Numbered from the stretch's first letter, positions 50,966 through 62,534 are shown. The stretch is 64,000 bases of DNA from Sulfurifustis variabilis (GCF_002355415.1 NZ_AP014936.1:1550001-1614000); one strand, 5' to 3'. The notes: generated by a model from the letters alone, not told the origin. Numbers and translations: made by a program.

Positions 50966-51802
50966 ATGGCAGCCATGTTCGACGGTCTTCGTGAATATAT
51001 AAGAAGCGTTTTTCAGCGGGACCCGGCGGCACACTCGACCCTGGAGGTGCTGACGGCGTACCCCGGTGTGCACGCGGTTGCCCTGCACCGGATTTCGCAC
51101 CGTCTGTGGAACTGGCGGCTAAGATGGCTCGCACGCATGCTCTCCCAGCTCACCCGGTTCCTGACCGGCATTGAGATTCATCCCGGCGCCAAGATTGGGC
51201 GCGCACTCTTCATCGATCACGGTATGGGGGTCGTGATCGGCGAGACCGCTGAGATCGGGGACAACTGCACCCTTTACCATGGTGTCACGCTCGGCGGCAC
51301 CACTTGGCAGCGGGAGAAACGCCACCCGACGCTCGGAAGCAACGTGGTGGTCGGGGCGGGCGCGAAGATCCTCGGCCCCATACGGATCGGCGACAACGCG
51401 CGCATCGGCTCCAACTCGGTGGTGGTCAAGGACGTACCGGCGAACGCGACCGTGGTGGGTATCCCCGGACGGGTCATTCAGGAGCGGACCGATGCCCAGA
51501 CCCGGCAGCGTCAGGCGATGGCGAAGAAGATGGGCTTCGATGCCTACGGCCAGACCCGCCAGATGTCCGATCCGGTCGCGCACGCCATTGATTGCATGCT
51601 CGATCACCTCCATGTCATCGACCAGAAGATGAAGAATCTCTCGGAAGCGCTGGAGAAATCAGGGATAAGAGTCAACCTTGAGCTGCCACAACTGGACGTC
51701 GAGAGCCTGGAAGAAACCCGGTCCAGTGCAGAGTCGGGCAAGGGATCCGCTACTACTAATGAAGCGAATACGGACAACCGGAAAGCGGGTACCAATAGTT
51801 GA
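50966..51802 (+). CDS. cysE: Serine O-acetyltransferase CysE
   Basis: This 278-residue protein makes O-acetylserine for cysteine synthesis. The N-terminal helices are followed by a left-handed beta-helix: [48 protein letters not shown]. The DHG histidine and the HGVTLGG histidine are the catalytic residues. The end [38 protein letters not shown] closes the helix. The C-terminus has an added tail of about 60 residues that is rich in Glu and Ser. Its stop overlaps the -35 box of the iscR promoter. Linking a cysteine-synthesis enzyme to Fe-S assembly genes fits the need for sulfur. Confidence 0.93.
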   Translation: MAAMFDGLREYIRSVFQRDPAAHSTLEVLTAYPGVHAVALHRISHRLWNWRLRWLARMLSQLTRFLTGIEIHPGAKIGRALFIDHGMGVVIGETAEIGDNCTLYHGVTLGGTTWQREKRHPTLGSNVVVGAGAKILGPIRIGDNARIGSNSVVVKDVPANATVVGIPGRVIQERTDAQTRQRQAMAKKMGFDAYGQTRQMSDPVAHAIDCMLDHLHVIDQKMKNLSEALEKSGIRVNLELPQLDVESLEETRSSAESGKGSATTNEANTDNRKAGTNS

Positions 51803-51826
51803 CTGTGAAGATCAAGATTGTAGAAT
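51795..51826 (+). promoter_or_regulatory. iscR promoter with half of an IscR type-1 box
   Basis: TTGACT at 51799-51804 and TAGAAT at 51821-51826 are 16 bp apart, a good sigma70 pair just before iscR (start 51860). The -35 box lies inside ATAGTTGACT (51795-51804), which matches all ten left-half positions of the known E. coli type-1 IscR box (ATASYYGACT). The right half does not match well. This agrees with autorepression by [2Fe-2S] IscR, though it is not proof of it. Confidence 0.6.
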
Positions 51827-51859
51827 GGCAACACGTTTACAGCGTGTGGGATTACCCCG

Positions 51860-52318
51860 ATGAAACTCACGACCAAGGGGCGCTACGCGGTCACCGCGAT
51901 GCTCGATCTGGCGCTCCACTACGAGAAAGGCACGGTCACCCTCGCGGACATTGCCCGCCGCCAGGGCATCTCGCTGTCTTACCTGGAGCAGCTTTTTGCG
52001 AAGTTAAGGCGCTGCGGCCTGGTGGATAGCGTACGCGGGCCGGGTGGCGGGTATAACCTCGCCGCGCATCCGTCCAAGATCACGGTCGCGCAGATCGTCG
52101 CCGCGATCAACGAGAACATCGACGCGACCCGGTGCGGCGGGGAGCGAAACTGCCAGGGAGACGAAGCCTGCCTGACGCACCAGCTCTGGGAAGAGCTGAG
52201 CACCCGGATCTACGAGTTCTTGAACGGGATCACCCTGGCCGAGTTGGTGACCCGACCGCACGTGCAGGAGGTCGCATCGCGCCAGGAAGGCCGCATGCGG
52301 GCCGTGGTGTCGCGCTGA
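51860..52318 (+). CDS. iscR: Fe-S cluster-responsive regulator IscR
   Basis: This 152-residue Rrf2-family protein starts [19 protein letters not shown]. The winged helix follows: [43 protein letters not shown], almost as in E. coli IscR. The [2Fe-2S] ligands are visible as [16 protein letters not shown] (C-x5-C-x5-C-x2-H, about residues 92-107), the E. coli spacing. It senses Fe-S cluster status. The next gene is iscA; the iscSU-hscBA genes that usually come next are missing. Confidence 0.96.
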   Translation: MKLTTKGRYAVTAMLDLALHYEKGTVTLADIARRQGISLSYLEQLFAKLRRCGLVDSVRGPGGGYNLAAHPSKITVAQIVAAINENIDATRCGGERNCQGDEACLTHQLWEELSTRIYEFLNGITLAELVTRPHVQEVASRQEGRMRAVVSR

Positions 52319-52349
52319 TCGATTCTCTCGATGCTCACATGAGGCATGT

Positions 52350-52673
52350 ATGGCAATTACCCTGACCGAGAAGGCCGCCGACCGAGTCCGTAGTTTCATC
52401 GACAAGCGCGGGAAAGGGGCGGGGCTGCGGCTTGGCGTCAAGAACGTGGGGTGCTCCGGAAAAGCCTACGTGGTCGAGTACGCCGACAGCATCGAGCCGG
52501 GCGACCAAGTGTTCGAAAGCCACGGCGTGAAGGTCATCATCAGCGCCACCAACCTGGTGTTTCTGGACGGCACCGAGATCGACTACGAACGCGAGGGTCT
52601 GAGCGAGGGTTTCAAGTTCCGGAACCCGAACGAAAAGGCCCGCTGCGGCTGCGGCGAAAGCTTCAGCATCTGA
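52350..52673 (+). CDS. iscA: A-type Fe-S carrier IscA
   Basis: This 107-residue A-type carrier starts [17 protein letters not shown]. It has the three conserved cysteines: one in [19 protein letters not shown] (about residue 35) and two in [11 protein letters not shown] near the end. [25 protein letters not shown] is the typical IscA stretch. It delivers clusters to apo-proteins. It lies 32 bp after iscR in place of the usual iscS. It could also be read as a SufA, but the length and the start are nearest IscA. Confidence 0.92.
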   Translation: MAITLTEKAADRVRSFIDKRGKGAGLRLGVKNVGCSGKAYVVEYADSIEPGDQVFESHGVKVIISATNLVFLDGTEIDYEREGLSEGFKFRNPNEKARCGCGESFSI

Positions 52674-52702
52674 TCCACGTCGTCGAGTATTAGCGAATGC
52701 TG

Positions 52703-52732
52703 TTGATCTCGCGCCTAAAACAGTACTAAAAT
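52703..52732 (+). promoter_or_regulatory. Candidate promoter of the suf operon
   Basis: TTGATC (52703-52708) and TAAAAT (52727-52732) are 18 bp apart, about 30 bp before the second Rrf2 gene. An alternative -10 TACTAA would give a 15-bp spacing. Just downstream, GGTTTTATA (52738-52746) resembles half of the known IscR type-2 motif in A/T-rich flanks. The other half is not clear, so control by IscR or by the second Rrf2 protein is open. Confidence 0.45.
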
Positions 52733-52762
52733 GGTCCGGTTTTATAAGGCGGGGAGAACCGC

Positions 52763-53212
52763 ATGTTGCGCATGAGCAAACTGACCGATTACGGGACGGT
52801 TGTCATGACGTTCCTCGCCCGTGAATCGGACCGACTGCACGCGGCGAGCGAGATCGCCGGGCAGATCCAGGTGGCGGCCCCCACCGTGAGCAAGATCCTG
52901 AAGATTCTCGCCCGCGAGGGGTTGGTGGTATCGCATCGCGGGGCAAAGGGCGGCTACTCCCTGGCTCGTCCGGCGCGCGAGATTTCCATGGTGGAGATCA
53001 TCGACGCGCTCGAGGGTCCGGTCGGGCTGACGGAATGCGGGAGCAGCCCCGGGTTGTGCGAGCAGGAATCGTCCTGCTCGGTCCGCGGCAACTGGCAGCG
53101 CATCAACGTCGCCGTGCGGCAGGCGCTCGCCGGGGTCACCCTCGCGGAGATGGCTCAACCCACATACGTCGTGCGCCCGCCCGCCCGGCCGGCGCGCGCC
53201 GGCGCGCTGTAA
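52763..53212 (+). CDS. SUF-type Rrf2-family regulator
   Basis: This 149-residue Rrf2-type repressor is distinct from IscR. It begins [21 protein letters not shown]. The winged helix is [45 protein letters not shown]. The cluster ligands are likely [14 protein letters not shown] (about residues 92-105). The layout fits the 'SUF system Fe-S cluster assembly regulator' of Xanthomonas-like bacteria. GGGGAG precedes the ATG at 52763. It leads sufBCDSUT (17 bp to sufB), so it probably senses cluster demand and represses this operon. Confidence 0.9.
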   Translation: MLRMSKLTDYGTVVMTFLARESDRLHAASEIAGQIQVAAPTVSKILKILAREGLVVSHRGAKGGYSLARPAREISMVEIIDALEGPVGLTECGSSPGLCEQESSCSVRGNWQRINVAVRQALAGVTLAEMAQPTYVVRPPARPARAGAL

Positions 53213-53228
53213 CGCTACGGAGACGAAC

Positions 53229-54677
<1,449 letters not shown>

Positions 54678-54706
54678 CGAAAAGAGATTCGACGAGGGTA
54701 GAGCGA

Positions 54707-55459
54707 ATGCTGTCGATCAAGAACCTGCACGTCAACGTGGACGGCAAGCCCATTCTCAAGGGCATCGACCTCGAGATCCGTTCGGGCGAGGTGCACGCGA
54801 TCATGGGGCCGAACGGGTCCGGCAAGAGCACGCTCGCGAACGTGCTGGCGGGGCGTGAAAACTACGAAGTCACCGACGGCGAAGTGCTGTATCAGGGGAA
54901 GAATCTGCTGGAGCTGGCCCCCGAGGAGCGTGCGCGCGAGGGGGTGTTTCTCGCATTCCAGTACCCGGTCGAAATCCCGGGCGTCAGCAACATCTACCTG
55001 CTCAAGGCCGCGCTCAACGCGGTTCGCAAGCACCGCGGGCTCGACGAGCTCGACGCGATGGATTTCCTCGCGTTCATCAAGGAGAAAATGAAGCTCGTGG
55101 AGATGAAGGAGGACTTCATCTACCGCTCGGTGAACGAGGGTTTCTCGGGCGGCGAAAAGAAGCGCAACGAGATCCTGCAGATGGCCGTGCTCGAGCCGAA
55201 GCTGGCGCTCCTCGACGAAACGGACTCCGGCCTCGACATCGATGCCCTGAAGATCGTGGCGAATGGCGTGAACGCGCTGCGCGGCCCGGAGCGCGCGATC
55301 GTGATGGTCACGCACTACCAGCGCCTGCTCAACTACGTGGTTCCCGACAAGGTCCACGTGCTCGCGCGCGGTCGAATCGCAAAGTCGGGCGGCAAAGATC
55401 TGGCGCTCGAGCTCGAGCGGCGCGGCTATGGCTGGATCGAATCCGAAGCGCGCGCCTGA
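54707..55459 (+). CDS. sufC: Fe-S assembly ATPase SufC
   Basis: This 250-residue ABC-type ATPase has the Walker A MGPNGSGKSTLANVL (about residues 34-48). The Q-loop is AFQYPVEIPGVS, the signature EGFSGGEKKRNEILQM, and the Walker B KLALLDETDSGLDIDAL. The 'LLDETDSGLD' form is specific for SufC. The start is the ATG at 54707; frames further upstream lie inside sufB. It drives the SufBCD scaffold. It lies 29 bp after sufB and 7 bp before sufD. Confidence 0.97.
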   Translation: MLSIKNLHVNVDGKPILKGIDLEIRSGEVHAIMGPNGSGKSTLANVLAGRENYEVTDGEVLYQGKNLLELAPEERAREGVFLAFQYPVEIPGVSNIYLLKAALNAVRKHRGLDELDAMDFLAFIKEKMKLVEMKEDFIYRSVNEGFSGGEKKRNEILQMAVLEPKLALLDETDSGLDIDALKIVANGVNALRGPERAIVMVTHYQRLLNYVVPDKVHVLARGRIAKSGGKDLALELERRGYGWIESEARA

Positions 55460-55466
55460 GGGAGCC

Positions 55467-56801
55467 ATGAACGCGATCGTCGATAGCAAGAGCAACTATC
55501 TCGACGCCATCGCCGCCGGGCGGGGCAGCGCGCCCGGCCACGCGGTGCCGTGGGTGCGCGCCTTGCGCGAGCACGCGGCGATGCAGTTCGAAGCACAGGG
55601 GTTTCCGACGGCGCGCGATGAGGCGTGGAAGTACACCAACGTCGCCCCGCTGGTCCGGCAGGCGTACGCGCCGGCGAGCGGGGTCGCCGACGTACCCACG
55701 GACGTGAACCAGATCGTCTTTCCCGGGCTGGAGGCGTATCGGCTGGTCTTCGTCGACGGACGCTACGCCCCGGCCCTGTCGACGCCCGTCTCGGTAGCGG
55801 GCGTCGAGGCGGGGTCCCTCGCGGACGCGCTCGAGCGGCGCAGCGATGCGCTGGAGCCGTACCTGGGCCGGATTGCATCCCTGGAAAGGCACCCGTTTGC
55901 CGCGCTCAACACGGCGTTCCTGGCAGACGGCGCGTGGCTGCGTCTCGCGGCCGGGGCGGTCGTGGAGCGACCGATCCATCTGGTCTTCCTCGCGACCGGC
56001 GGGCAGGTGCTTGCCCTGCCGCATAACCTGATCGTGCTGGAAGAGGGCGCGCAGGCCACTGTGATCGAGCACTATTTCGCCCTGAGCGACGGGCGGTATT
56101 TCACCAACGCGCTTACGGAAACGTCGCTCGAGAAGGACGCCCGGCTCGAGCACTACCGGGTGCAGCAGGAAGGCGGTCAGGCCTACCACATCGGGGGCGT
56201 GCACGTGCAACAGCGCCGCGCGAGCCGGTTCGTCGCCCACGCGATCGATCTCGGCGGTTTGCTGGTGCGCAACGACCTGCGCGCGGTGCTCGCTGCAGAG
56301 CACGCCGAGTGCGCCTTGAATGGGCTGTACGTGCTCGACGGCCGGCAGCACGTCGACAACCACACCCTCATCGATCATGCGAAGCCGCACGGGACGAGCA
56401 GCGAGTATTACAAGGGCGTGCTCGACGGTCGTTCGCGCGCGGTCTTCAACGGCCGCGTGATCGTTCAGCCGGACGCACAACATACCGACGCCCGGCAGAT
56501 GAACAACAACCTGCTGCTCTCCGAGGACGCGGAGGTCGACACCAAGCCAGAGCTCGAAATCTACGCCGACGACGTGAAGTGCAGCCACGGTGCGACGGTC
56601 GGGCAGCTCGACGCGGACGCGCTCTTCTATCTGCGCTCGCGTGCAATCGAGGAAAGCGCCGCGCGCGACCTGCTGACCTATGCGTTCGCCAACGACATCT
56701 TGAGCCGTTTTCGACTCCAGCCGATTCGCCACGAGCTCGAACGGAAGCTGACCGCACGGCTGTTGCACGGGCGGGAGATCAAGGAACTGGAGCTGGTATG
56801 A
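55467..56801 (+). CDS. sufD: Fe-S assembly scaffold subunit SufD
   Basis: This 444-residue protein is the partner of SufB in SufBC2D. It has TARDEAWKYTNVAPLVRQAY near residue 50. The beta-helix core is HLVFLATGGQVLALPHNLIVLEEGAQATVIEHY. The SufD end is VQPDAQHTDARQMNNNLLLSEDAEVDTKPELEIYADDVKCSHGATVGQLDADALFYLRSRAI. GGAG lies 7 bp before the ATG at 55467. The next gene overlaps the stop by 4 bp. Confidence 0.96.
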   Translation: MNAIVDSKSNYLDAIAAGRGSAPGHAVPWVRALREHAAMQFEAQGFPTARDEAWKYTNVAPLVRQAYAPASGVADVPTDVNQIVFPGLEAYRLVFVDGRYAPALSTPVSVAGVEAGSLADALERRSDALEPYLGRIASLERHPFAALNTAFLADGAWLRLAAGAVVERPIHLVFLATGGQVLALPHNLIVLEEGAQATVIEHYFALSDGRYFTNALTETSLEKDARLEHYRVQQEGGQAYHIGGVHVQQRRASRFVAHAIDLGGLLVRNDLRAVLAAEHAECALNGLYVLDGRQHVDNHTLIDHAKPHGTSSEYYKGVLDGRSRAVFNGRVIVQPDAQHTDARQMNNNLLLSEDAEVDTKPELEIYADDVKCSHGATVGQLDADALFYLRSRAIEESAARDLLTYAFANDILSRFRLQPIRHELERKLTARLLHGREIKELELV

Positions 56802-58066
56802 GCACCGCCCCCGAAAGGACCGCCCGGACTTACGCGCCCGCGCCGGTCGCCTTCGACGTGGAACGGGTGCGCCGCGATTTCCCCGCGCTGCATCAACGTG
56901 TGCGCAACAGGCCGCTGGTGTATCTCGACAACGCGGCGACCACCCAGAAGCCGCAGGGCGTCATCGACGCGCTCGAACATTACTACCGCTTCGACAACGC
57001 GAACGTGCACCGCGGCGTCCATACCCTGAGCGAGCGGGCGACGGCGGCTTACGAAGGAGCCCGCGAGAAGGTACGCGCGTTCCTAAACGCGCGCTCCACG
57101 AAGGAGATCGTGTTCACGCGCGGAACGACCGAAGCGATCAACCTGGTGGCGGCGAGCTGGGGTAGGGCCAATCTGCGCGCGGGTGACGAGGTGCTGATCA
57201 CGGAGATGGAGCACCATTCGAACATCGTGCCATGGCAGATGCTGTGCGAGCAGACCGGGGCCACGCTCAAGGTCGCGCCCATCACGGACGAGGGCGAGCT
57301 GATTCTGGAACGGTTCGACGCGCTGTTGAGCGAGCGCACGCGGCTCGTCGGTGTCGTCCACTGCTCGAACGCTCTCGGGACCATCAATCCGATCGAGCGC
57401 ATCATCGAGCGGGCCCACGCCGCCGGCGCCGTGGTGCTCCTCGACGGCGCACAATCGGTCGCGCATCTCGCCGTGGACGTGCAGAAGCTCGGGTGCGATT
57501 TCTTTGCGTTCTCCGGACACAAGCTCTACGGGCCGACCGGGATCGGCGTGCTGTACGGAAGGGAGAAGCACCTCGCCGCCATGCCGCCCTACCAGGGCGG
57601 TGGCGAGATGATCAAGTTCGTGAGCTTCGACAGGACGGTGTACAACGACCTGCCGTACAGGTTCGAGGCGGGGACGCCCCACATCAGCGGGGCGATCGGG
57701 CTCGGCGCGGCGATCGACTACGTAAAGGGGCTCGGCCTGGAGTCGATCGCGGCATACGAGCACGAGCTGCTCGGCTACGCGACGGAGGCGCTGACCGCGG
57801 TGTCCGGCCTGCGGTTGATCGGGACGGCAAGGGAAAAGGCGAGCATCCTTTCGTTCGCGCTGGAGCGCATCCACCCGCACGACGTCGGCAGCATACTGGA
57901 TCACGAGGGCGTGGCGATTCGGGCGGGCCACCACTGCGCGATGCCGGTCATGCAGCATTATTGCGTGCCCGCGACGGCACGCGCGTCGCTCGCGATGTAC
58001 AACACACGAGCCGACATCGATGCGCTCGTCCGGGCGATCCATCGCGTGAAGGAGGTCTTTCGGTGA
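56798..58066 (+). CDS. sufS: Cysteine desulfurase SufS
   Basis: This 422-residue PLP enzyme takes sulfur from cysteine as a persulfide. Residues about 44-52 are VYLDNAATTQKP. The PLP lysine lies in CDFFAFSGHKLYGPTGIGVLYG (about residue 245). The persulfide cysteine is in AIRAGHHCAMPVMQHY (about residue 380), with the group II 'RxGHHCA' form of SufS rather than the IscS form. It overlaps sufD (ATGA) and sufU (GTGA). The sulfur acceptor here is probably SufU, because no sufE is in the operon. Confidence 0.96.
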   Translation: MSTAPERTARTYAPAPVAFDVERVRRDFPALHQRVRNRPLVYLDNAATTQKPQGVIDALEHYYRFDNANVHRGVHTLSERATAAYEGAREKVRAFLNARSTKEIVFTRGTTEAINLVAASWGRANLRAGDEVLITEMEHHSNIVPWQMLCEQTGATLKVAPITDEGELILERFDALLSERTRLVGVVHCSNALGTINPIERIIERAHAAGAVVLLDGAQSVAHLAVDVQKLGCDFFAFSGHKLYGPTGIGVLYGREKHLAAMPPYQGGGEMIKFVSFDRTVYNDLPYRFEAGTPHISGAIGLGAAIDYVKGLGLESIAAYEHELLGYATEALTAVSGLRLIGTAREKASILSFALERIHPHDVGSILDHEGVAIRAGHHCAMPVMQHYCVPATARASLAMYNTRADIDALVRAIHRVKEVFR

Positions 58067-58506
58067 GCGACCTGCGCTCGTTGTACGAGGAAGTGATCCT
58101 CGACCACAACCGACGGCCGCGAAATTTTCTCTACAGGCCGGAGGGTGCGAATCGCCACGCCCACGGGTACAACCCGCTGTGCGGCGACGATTTTACCGTG
58201 AGCCTCCGCGTCGAGGACGGCGTCATCCGAGACGTGGGATTCGAGGGCGCCGGCTGCGCGATTTCGACGGCATCCGCCTCCCTCATGACCGAAGCGATCA
58301 AAGGCAAGAGAATAGAAGAAGTAGAGCGGCTGTTCGAGAACGTGCACGAGTTGTTGACCAGGGACGGGGAGCCCGCGGATCTCGGAAAGCTCCGGGTTCT
58401 CGCCGGAGTTCGCGAGTATCCCGCGCGCGTCAAATGCGCGACGCTCGCGTGGCACACGCTGCACGCGGCATTGCAGAACGTCCCGGACACGGTCACGACG
58501 GAGTAG
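58063..58506 (+). CDS. sufU: SufU-type sulfur-transfer protein
   Basis: This 147-residue IscU-like fold keeps the metal ligands NPLCGDDFTV (Cys and the following Asp), EGAGCAISTAS and RVKCATLAW. The insertion between the second and third cysteine (GKRIEEVERLFENVHELLTRDGEPADL) is longer than in IscU and is typical of SufU. In SufU the zinc site takes the persulfide from SufS by ligand exchange. It starts at GTG 58063, overlapping sufS. SufU is best known from Gram-positive bacteria; it also appears in SUF operons of this proteobacterial kind. Confidence 0.92.
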   Translation: MSDLRSLYEEVILDHNRRPRNFLYRPEGANRHAHGYNPLCGDDFTVSLRVEDGVIRDVGFEGAGCAISTASASLMTEAIKGKRIEEVERLFENVHELLTRDGEPADLGKLRVLAGVREYPARVKCATLAWHTLHAALQNVPDTVTTE

Positions 58507-58512
58507 GCAATC

Positions 58513-58875
58513 ATGGCCGACGAACCGCGCGGTATCGATCTGAGGCCCCTGGACGATCCACCGCATGGGGCGGAAGACCTGCGGGAGCGAGTCGTCGAGG
58601 CGTTGCGGTCGGTGTACGACCCCGAGATCCCGGTCAATATCTACGATCTCGGGCTCATTTATCGCCTGGACATCGATTCGGAAGGCAAGGTCGTGATCGA
58701 CATGACCCTCACGGCGCCGGGATGTCCGGTCGCACAGACCTTTCCTTGCACGGTCGAGTGCGCCGTCAAGGCGGTGGAGGGCGTGAAGGATGCCCGGGTC
58801 GAGCTGGTGTGGGACCCGCCCTGGAGCCGCGACCGGATGTCGGAGGCGGCGTTGCTGCAGCTTGGAATGCTCTGA
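58513..58875 (+). CDS. sufT: SufT-type Fe-S maturation protein (MIP18/DUF59)
   Basis: This 120-residue protein has the MIP18-type domain [33 protein letters not shown] (about residues 23-55). The conserved CPVAQTF loop follows ([15 protein letters not shown], about residues 66-80), and the end is [24 protein letters not shown]. It matches the 'SUF system Fe-S cluster assembly protein' type, which helps mature Fe-S proteins. It lies 6 bp after sufU and 5 bp before the Rieske-type gene. Confidence 0.93.
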   Translation: MADEPRGIDLRPLDDPPHGAEDLRERVVEALRSVYDPEIPVNIYDLGLIYRLDIDSEGKVVIDMTLTAPGCPVAQTFPCTVECAVKAVEGVKDARVELVWDPPWSRDRMSEAALLQLGML

Positions 58876-58880
58876 TCGCC

Positions 58881-59201
58881 ATGTCGGACTGGCAGGACGT
58901 GGCCCCGACCGACGAGCTTCTCCCCGGCACGCACCGCGTTGTCGACGTGGAGGGAACCCAGGTGGCGGTATTCAACCTCGACGGCGAATACTACGCGATC
59001 GAGGACGTCTGCACGCACGACGGAGGCGTGCTCACGGGTGGAAGCGTGGAGGGGGAGGAGATTGTCTGCCCCCGTCACGGAGCCCGTTTCTCCATAAAGA
59101 CCGGCGCGGTGCTGGCGCCGCCCGCTTACGAGCCCATTCACTCCTTCCCGGTCCGCGTTCAGGACGGGCGCGTCCAGGTGCGCGACGATCGCTGGGATTG
59201 A
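58881..59201 (+). CDS. Non-haem Rieske-type [2Fe-2S] ferredoxin
   Basis: This 106-residue protein has both Rieske ligand boxes: C-T-H (VCTHDGGVL, about residue 43) and C-PR-H ([26 protein letters not shown], about residue 62). Family proteins carry electrons to oxygenases; in SUF operons this member is often the last gene and may act in cluster repair or transfer (inference). The ATG at 58881 gives [17 protein letters not shown]. After it the operon ends; the next gene has its own promoter. Confidence 0.88.
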   Translation: MSDWQDVAPTDELLPGTHRVVDVEGTQVAVFNLDGEYYAIEDVCTHDGGVLTGGSVEGEEIVCPRHGARFSIKTGAVLAPPAYEPIHSFPVRVQDGRVQVRDDRWD

Positions 59202-59226
59202 GTGCCCGGCGACCCCCGCCGTCGCA

Positions 59227-59255
59227 TTGTCGGTACGGTAGCAAGAAGCTACACT
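59227..59255 (+). promoter_or_regulatory. Candidate ndk promoter
   Basis: TTGTCG (59227-59232) and TACACT (59250-59255) are separated by 17 bp. They lie about 80 bp before the ndk start. The 131-bp gap is the only sizeable non-coding stretch between the suf operon and yfgM, so a new transcript probably begins here. No terminator stem with a T-run was seen after the Rieske gene. Confidence 0.5.
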
Positions 59256-59332
59256 ATGGGCGGGAATTAAAGAAGAAAGTCCCGCAGAATCCCGGACTTG
59301 TCTCGTTCTCCTCAGGCCCAAGGTGGAGCTCC

Positions 59333-59764
59333 ATGGCGGTCGAACGCACGCTCTCGATTATCAAGCCGGACGCGGTGGCGCGTAACCAGATCGGCGCGAT
59401 CTGCGCCCGCCTGGAGAAGGCCGGCTTGCGCATTGTTGCGGCCAAGATGCTGCACCTCGATCAGCAGCAAGCGGAGGGCTTCTATGCGGTGCACCGGGAC
59501 CGGCCATTCTTCCGCGATCTCGTCAAATTCATGACCTCGGGACCCGTCCTCGTGCAGGTGCTCGAAGGGGAGAGCGCGATCGCGCGCAACCGGGAGATCA
59601 TGGGCGCGACCGACCCCAAGAAGGCATCCCCGGGCACGATCCGCGCCGACTTCGCGACGAACGTCGAGGAGAACGCCGTTCACGGGTCGGATGCTCCGGA
59701 GACGGCAAAGAAGGAGATCGCTTACTTCTTCCGTGACGACGAGCTCTGCGCCCGTACCCGCTGA
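59333..59764 (+). CDS. ndk: Nucleoside-diphosphate kinase
   Basis: This 143-residue kinase balances NTP pools. It begins [23 protein letters not shown]. The conserved [21 protein letters not shown] leads to the phospho-histidine in [10 protein letters not shown] (about residue 117). Length is exactly that of the family. GGTGGAG stands before the ATG. The frame upstream of 59333 is not coding. Seven base pairs separate it from rlmN. Confidence 0.96.
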   Translation: MAVERTLSIIKPDAVARNQIGAICARLEKAGLRIVAAKMLHLDQQQAEGFYAVHRDRPFFRDLVKFMTSGPVLVQVLEGESAIARNREIMGATDPKKASPGTIRADFATNVEENAVHGSDAPETAKKEIAYFFRDDELCARTR

Positions 59765-59771
59765 GGCTCAC

Positions 59772-60875
59772 GTGTCCGCCGATCCGATCAACCTCCTCGA
59801 CCTCGACCGGCAGGGCCTGCAGGACTTCCTCGTGGGGCTCGGCGAGAAGCCGTTTCGCGGTCAGCAGGTGATGCAGTGGATCCACCAGTACGGGATCGAC
59901 GATTTCGCACGGATGACGAATCTCGCCAAGCCGCTGCGCACGCGCCTTGCGAACGCGGCCCGCGTTGGCGGGCCGTCCGTCAAACAGGACCAGCAGGCCG
60001 CCGACGGCACGCGCAAGTGGCTTTTCGAGCTCGCCGACGGTAACGCCGTCGAGACCGTCTATATCCCCGAGGAGGATCGCGGCACTCTCTGCGTCTCCTC
60101 GCAGGCCGGGTGCGGGCTCAACTGCACTTTCTGTTCGACCGCGCACCAGGGCTTCAACCGCAACCTGAGCGCCGCCGAGATCGTGGGTCAGATCTGGCTC
60201 GCGAGCCGGCTGCTGGGCAGCAGCCCCAACGGCGAACGGCGGATCACGAACGTGGTCTTCATGGGCATGGGCGAGCCGCTGCTCAACTTCGAGGCGGTTA
60301 CCGGCGCCATACGGGTCATGCTCGACGATCTCGCCTACGGGCTGTCCCGTCGCCGCGTCACGGTGAGCACCGCCGGGCTCGTGCCGATGATCGACCGGCT
60401 CCGGGAGGAATGTCCGGTCAGCCTCGCGGTCTCGCTGCACGCGCCGGACGACGAGCTTCGCACGGCGCTCATGCCGGTCAATCGCAAGTACCCGATCGTC
60501 CAGCTCCTCGATGCCTGCCGCCGTTACGTCGAAGGCGACCCGCGGCGCCGCATCACCTTCGAGTACATCATGCTGGACGGCGTCAACGACACGCCCGATC
60601 ACGCGCGCCGGCTCGTGCGTTTGCTGCGCGACGTCCCTTCGAAGGTCAACCTGATTCCCTTCAATCCGTTTCCACAGGGCCGCTATCGACGCTCGTCGCC
60701 CGAGGCGATCGACGCCTTCCGTCAGGTGCTTTACCACGCGGGTCTCACGACCATCACCCGTCGCACGCGCGGAGACGACATTGATGCGGCGTGCGGGCAG
60801 CTCGCCGGCCGGTTTCACGACCGGACGGGGCGGCGCGAACGTCTCGCCCGGGCGGCGGGCTCGCCCGACGCATGA
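59772..60875 (+). CDS. rlmN: Dual-specificity 23S rRNA/tRNA adenine C2-methyltransferase RlmN
   Basis: This 367-residue radical-SAM enzyme methylates A2503 of 23S rRNA and A37 of some tRNAs. The [4Fe-4S] binding motif is [21 protein letters not shown] (C-x3-C-x2-C, about residues 113-120). Next come [16 protein letters not shown] and the methyl-carrying cysteine near the end in [10 protein letters not shown]. The GTG at 59772 gives [16 protein letters not shown], which fits the E. coli start region; TGAGG stands before it. The 3' end overlaps pilF by 4 bp. As a Fe-S protein it suits a place next to the suf genes. Confidence 0.95.
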   Translation: MSADPINLLDLDRQGLQDFLVGLGEKPFRGQQVMQWIHQYGIDDFARMTNLAKPLRTRLANAARVGGPSVKQDQQAADGTRKWLFELADGNAVETVYIPEEDRGTLCVSSQAGCGLNCTFCSTAHQGFNRNLSAAEIVGQIWLASRLLGSSPNGERRITNVVFMGMGEPLLNFEAVTGAIRVMLDDLAYGLSRRRVTVSTAGLVPMIDRLREECPVSLAVSLHAPDDELRTALMPVNRKYPIVQLLDACRRYVEGDPRRRITFEYIMLDGVNDTPDHARRLVRLLRDVPSKVNLIPFNPFPQGRYRRSSPEAIDAFRQVLYHAGLTTITRRTRGDDIDAACGQLAGRFHDRTGRRERLARAAGSPDA

Positions 60876-61636
60876 TGCGTTTCCTGGCGCTGCTCGTGGC
60901 CGGCCTCGTCCTGGCCGGTTGTGCCTCCACCGCCGAGCGTCAGGCCGACGAAGCGAAGCGCCGCCAGATCATCGACACGAATATCCAGCTCGCTACCGGT
61001 TATCTGCAGAACGGGCAGGTCGAGTACGCGAAGGAAAGACTGGATCGCGCGCTGCAGATCGACGCCTACCATTCACAGGCCAACAACATGATGGCGCTGC
61101 TGCAGTGGCGTCTGAAGGACTACGAGGCGGCCGACCGCCATTTCCGCCGCGCGCTCGATGTCGATACGGATAACCCCGAGGCGCAGAACAATTACGGCGT
61201 GTTTCTGTGCGAGCGCGGCCGCATCGACCAGGCGGAAACCTGGTTCAAACGCGCAATCGAAAACCCGTACTATCGGACCCCGGCGATCGCGAACCAGAAC
61301 GCCGGTTTGTGCCTGAACAAACGCGGCGACCGTTCGGCAGCCGAGTCCTACTTCAGGGAGGCGCTCAAGATCGACCCGCGGCTCCCGCCGTCGCTGTATC
61401 AGATGGCGCTCATCAGCTTCGAGTCCAAACGGGCGCTCGCGGCGCGCGGATTCATACAGCGCTATTTTGAAGTGGGGGAGGACAACCCGGAGACGCTGCT
61501 GCTTGCCGTCCGTATCGAGCGCGCGCTCAAGAACAAGGACGCGGAGGCGAGCTACGCGGTCAGGTTACGCGGGAAGTACCCGGGTTCGCCCGAGGCGGAG
61601 CAGCTCAATCGAATGGCGGCAGGAGGCAAGCGGTGA
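60872..61636 (+). CDS. pilF: Type IV pilus assembly lipoprotein PilF (PilW)
   Basis: This 254-residue lipoprotein has the signal [17 protein letters not shown], with Cys17 lipidated. TPR repeats follow: [59 protein letters not shown], and [27 protein letters not shown]. It pilots the PilQ secretin to the outer membrane. The position between rlmN and rodZ is the classical one in gammaproteobacteria. The ATG at 60872 is followed by another at 60875; either is possible. It overlaps both neighbours by 4 bp. Confidence 0.93.
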   Translation: MMRFLALLVAGLVLAGCASTAERQADEAKRRQIIDTNIQLATGYLQNGQVEYAKERLDRALQIDAYHSQANNMMALLQWRLKDYEAADRHFRRALDVDTDNPEAQNNYGVFLCERGRIDQAETWFKRAIENPYYRTPAIANQNAGLCLNKRGDRSAAESYFREALKIDPRLPPSLYQMALISFESKRALAARGFIQRYFEVGEDNPETLLLAVRIERALKNKDAEASYAVRLRGKYPGSPEAEQLNRMAAGGKR

Positions 61637-62508
61637 GCACGACAGAGCGGGAGACGATTGCGTCGGCAGACCGTTCCGGCCCGGGCGCCAGGCTGCGGGA
61701 GGCGCGCACGGAGCGACAGCTTTCGGTAGAGCGTGTTGCCGCGGCCCTGCACCTGTCCCCCCGCCAGATCCTCGCGCTGGAGGAGGACGATTACGACAGT
61801 CTCCCCGGCCCCACGTATGTGCGCGGCTACCTGCGGAGCTACGCGCACTATGTCGGCCTTCCGGTCGACCCGGTCCTGGCCGCGTTCAACCGGTTGCCGG
61901 CGGCAACACGGCGCGTCGAGCTGACCGCGCCCGCCCCGGCGCAGCAGCTGACCAGCAGCCACGCCCTCGTCAAGCTCGGCACGGTGCTCATTGCCGGCGT
62001 GGTGCTGGGGCTCGCCGCAATCTGGTGGGCGGGCGAGGACGCCCCACCGCCGACCGCGGGGCCTTACGCCGATCTGAGCGGAGCCGAACCCTCACCGCAG
62101 GCCGAGGCCCAGCTCGAGGTGACCGAGCCCGCGACGCCGCCAGGCGTATCGGAGCCCGCAAGCGCTTCCGAAAGCGACAAGGCCAGGCGCGTCGAGCCGA
62201 CGGCATCTCCGGCACCGGTCGAGGAAGACGAGACACCGGCCGCCCTTGCGCCCGATGCACCCCGTTCCCGGCTGGTCCTGTACGTGCACCAGGACTCGTG
62301 GGCCGACGTGCGTGACGCCCGGCAGCAGCGGCTCGTTTACGACACCATCGAGGCCGGACGCGTCATTACGCTCGAGGGGGTCGCGCCGCTGCAGGTGTTC
62401 CTGGGTAACGTGGACGGCGTGCGGGTGGAATTCGAGGGAAAGCCGTACGACGCCACGCGGCACAAGCGCGGTCAGGTCGCGCGCTTTACCCTCGGCAAGG
62501 CGCCCTGA
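61633..62508 (+). CDS. rodZ: Cytoskeletal protein RodZ
   Basis: This 291-residue protein has an N-terminal helix-turn-helix ([60 protein letters not shown]). Residues about 109-131 are one membrane helix ([22 protein letters not shown]). A Pro/Glu/Ala-rich linker and a C-terminal RodZ beta-domain ([60 protein letters not shown]) follow. It binds MreB and sets rod shape. GTG at 61633 overlaps the pilF stop; AGGAGG stands 6 bp before it. Confidence 0.94.
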   Translation: MSTTERETIASADRSGPGARLREARTERQLSVERVAAALHLSPRQILALEEDDYDSLPGPTYVRGYLRSYAHYVGLPVDPVLAAFNRLPAATRRVELTAPAPAQQLTSSHALVKLGTVLIAGVVLGLAAIWWAGEDAPPPTAGPYADLSGAEPSPQAEAQLEVTEPATPPGVSEPASASESDKARRVEPTASPAPVEEDETPAALAPDAPRSRLVLYVHQDSWADVRDARQQRLVYDTIEAGRVITLEGVAPLQVFLGNVDGVRVEFEGKPYDATRHKRGQVARFTLGKAP

Positions 62509-62534
62509 CTGACGTCCTTCCGCAGGCGGTACCG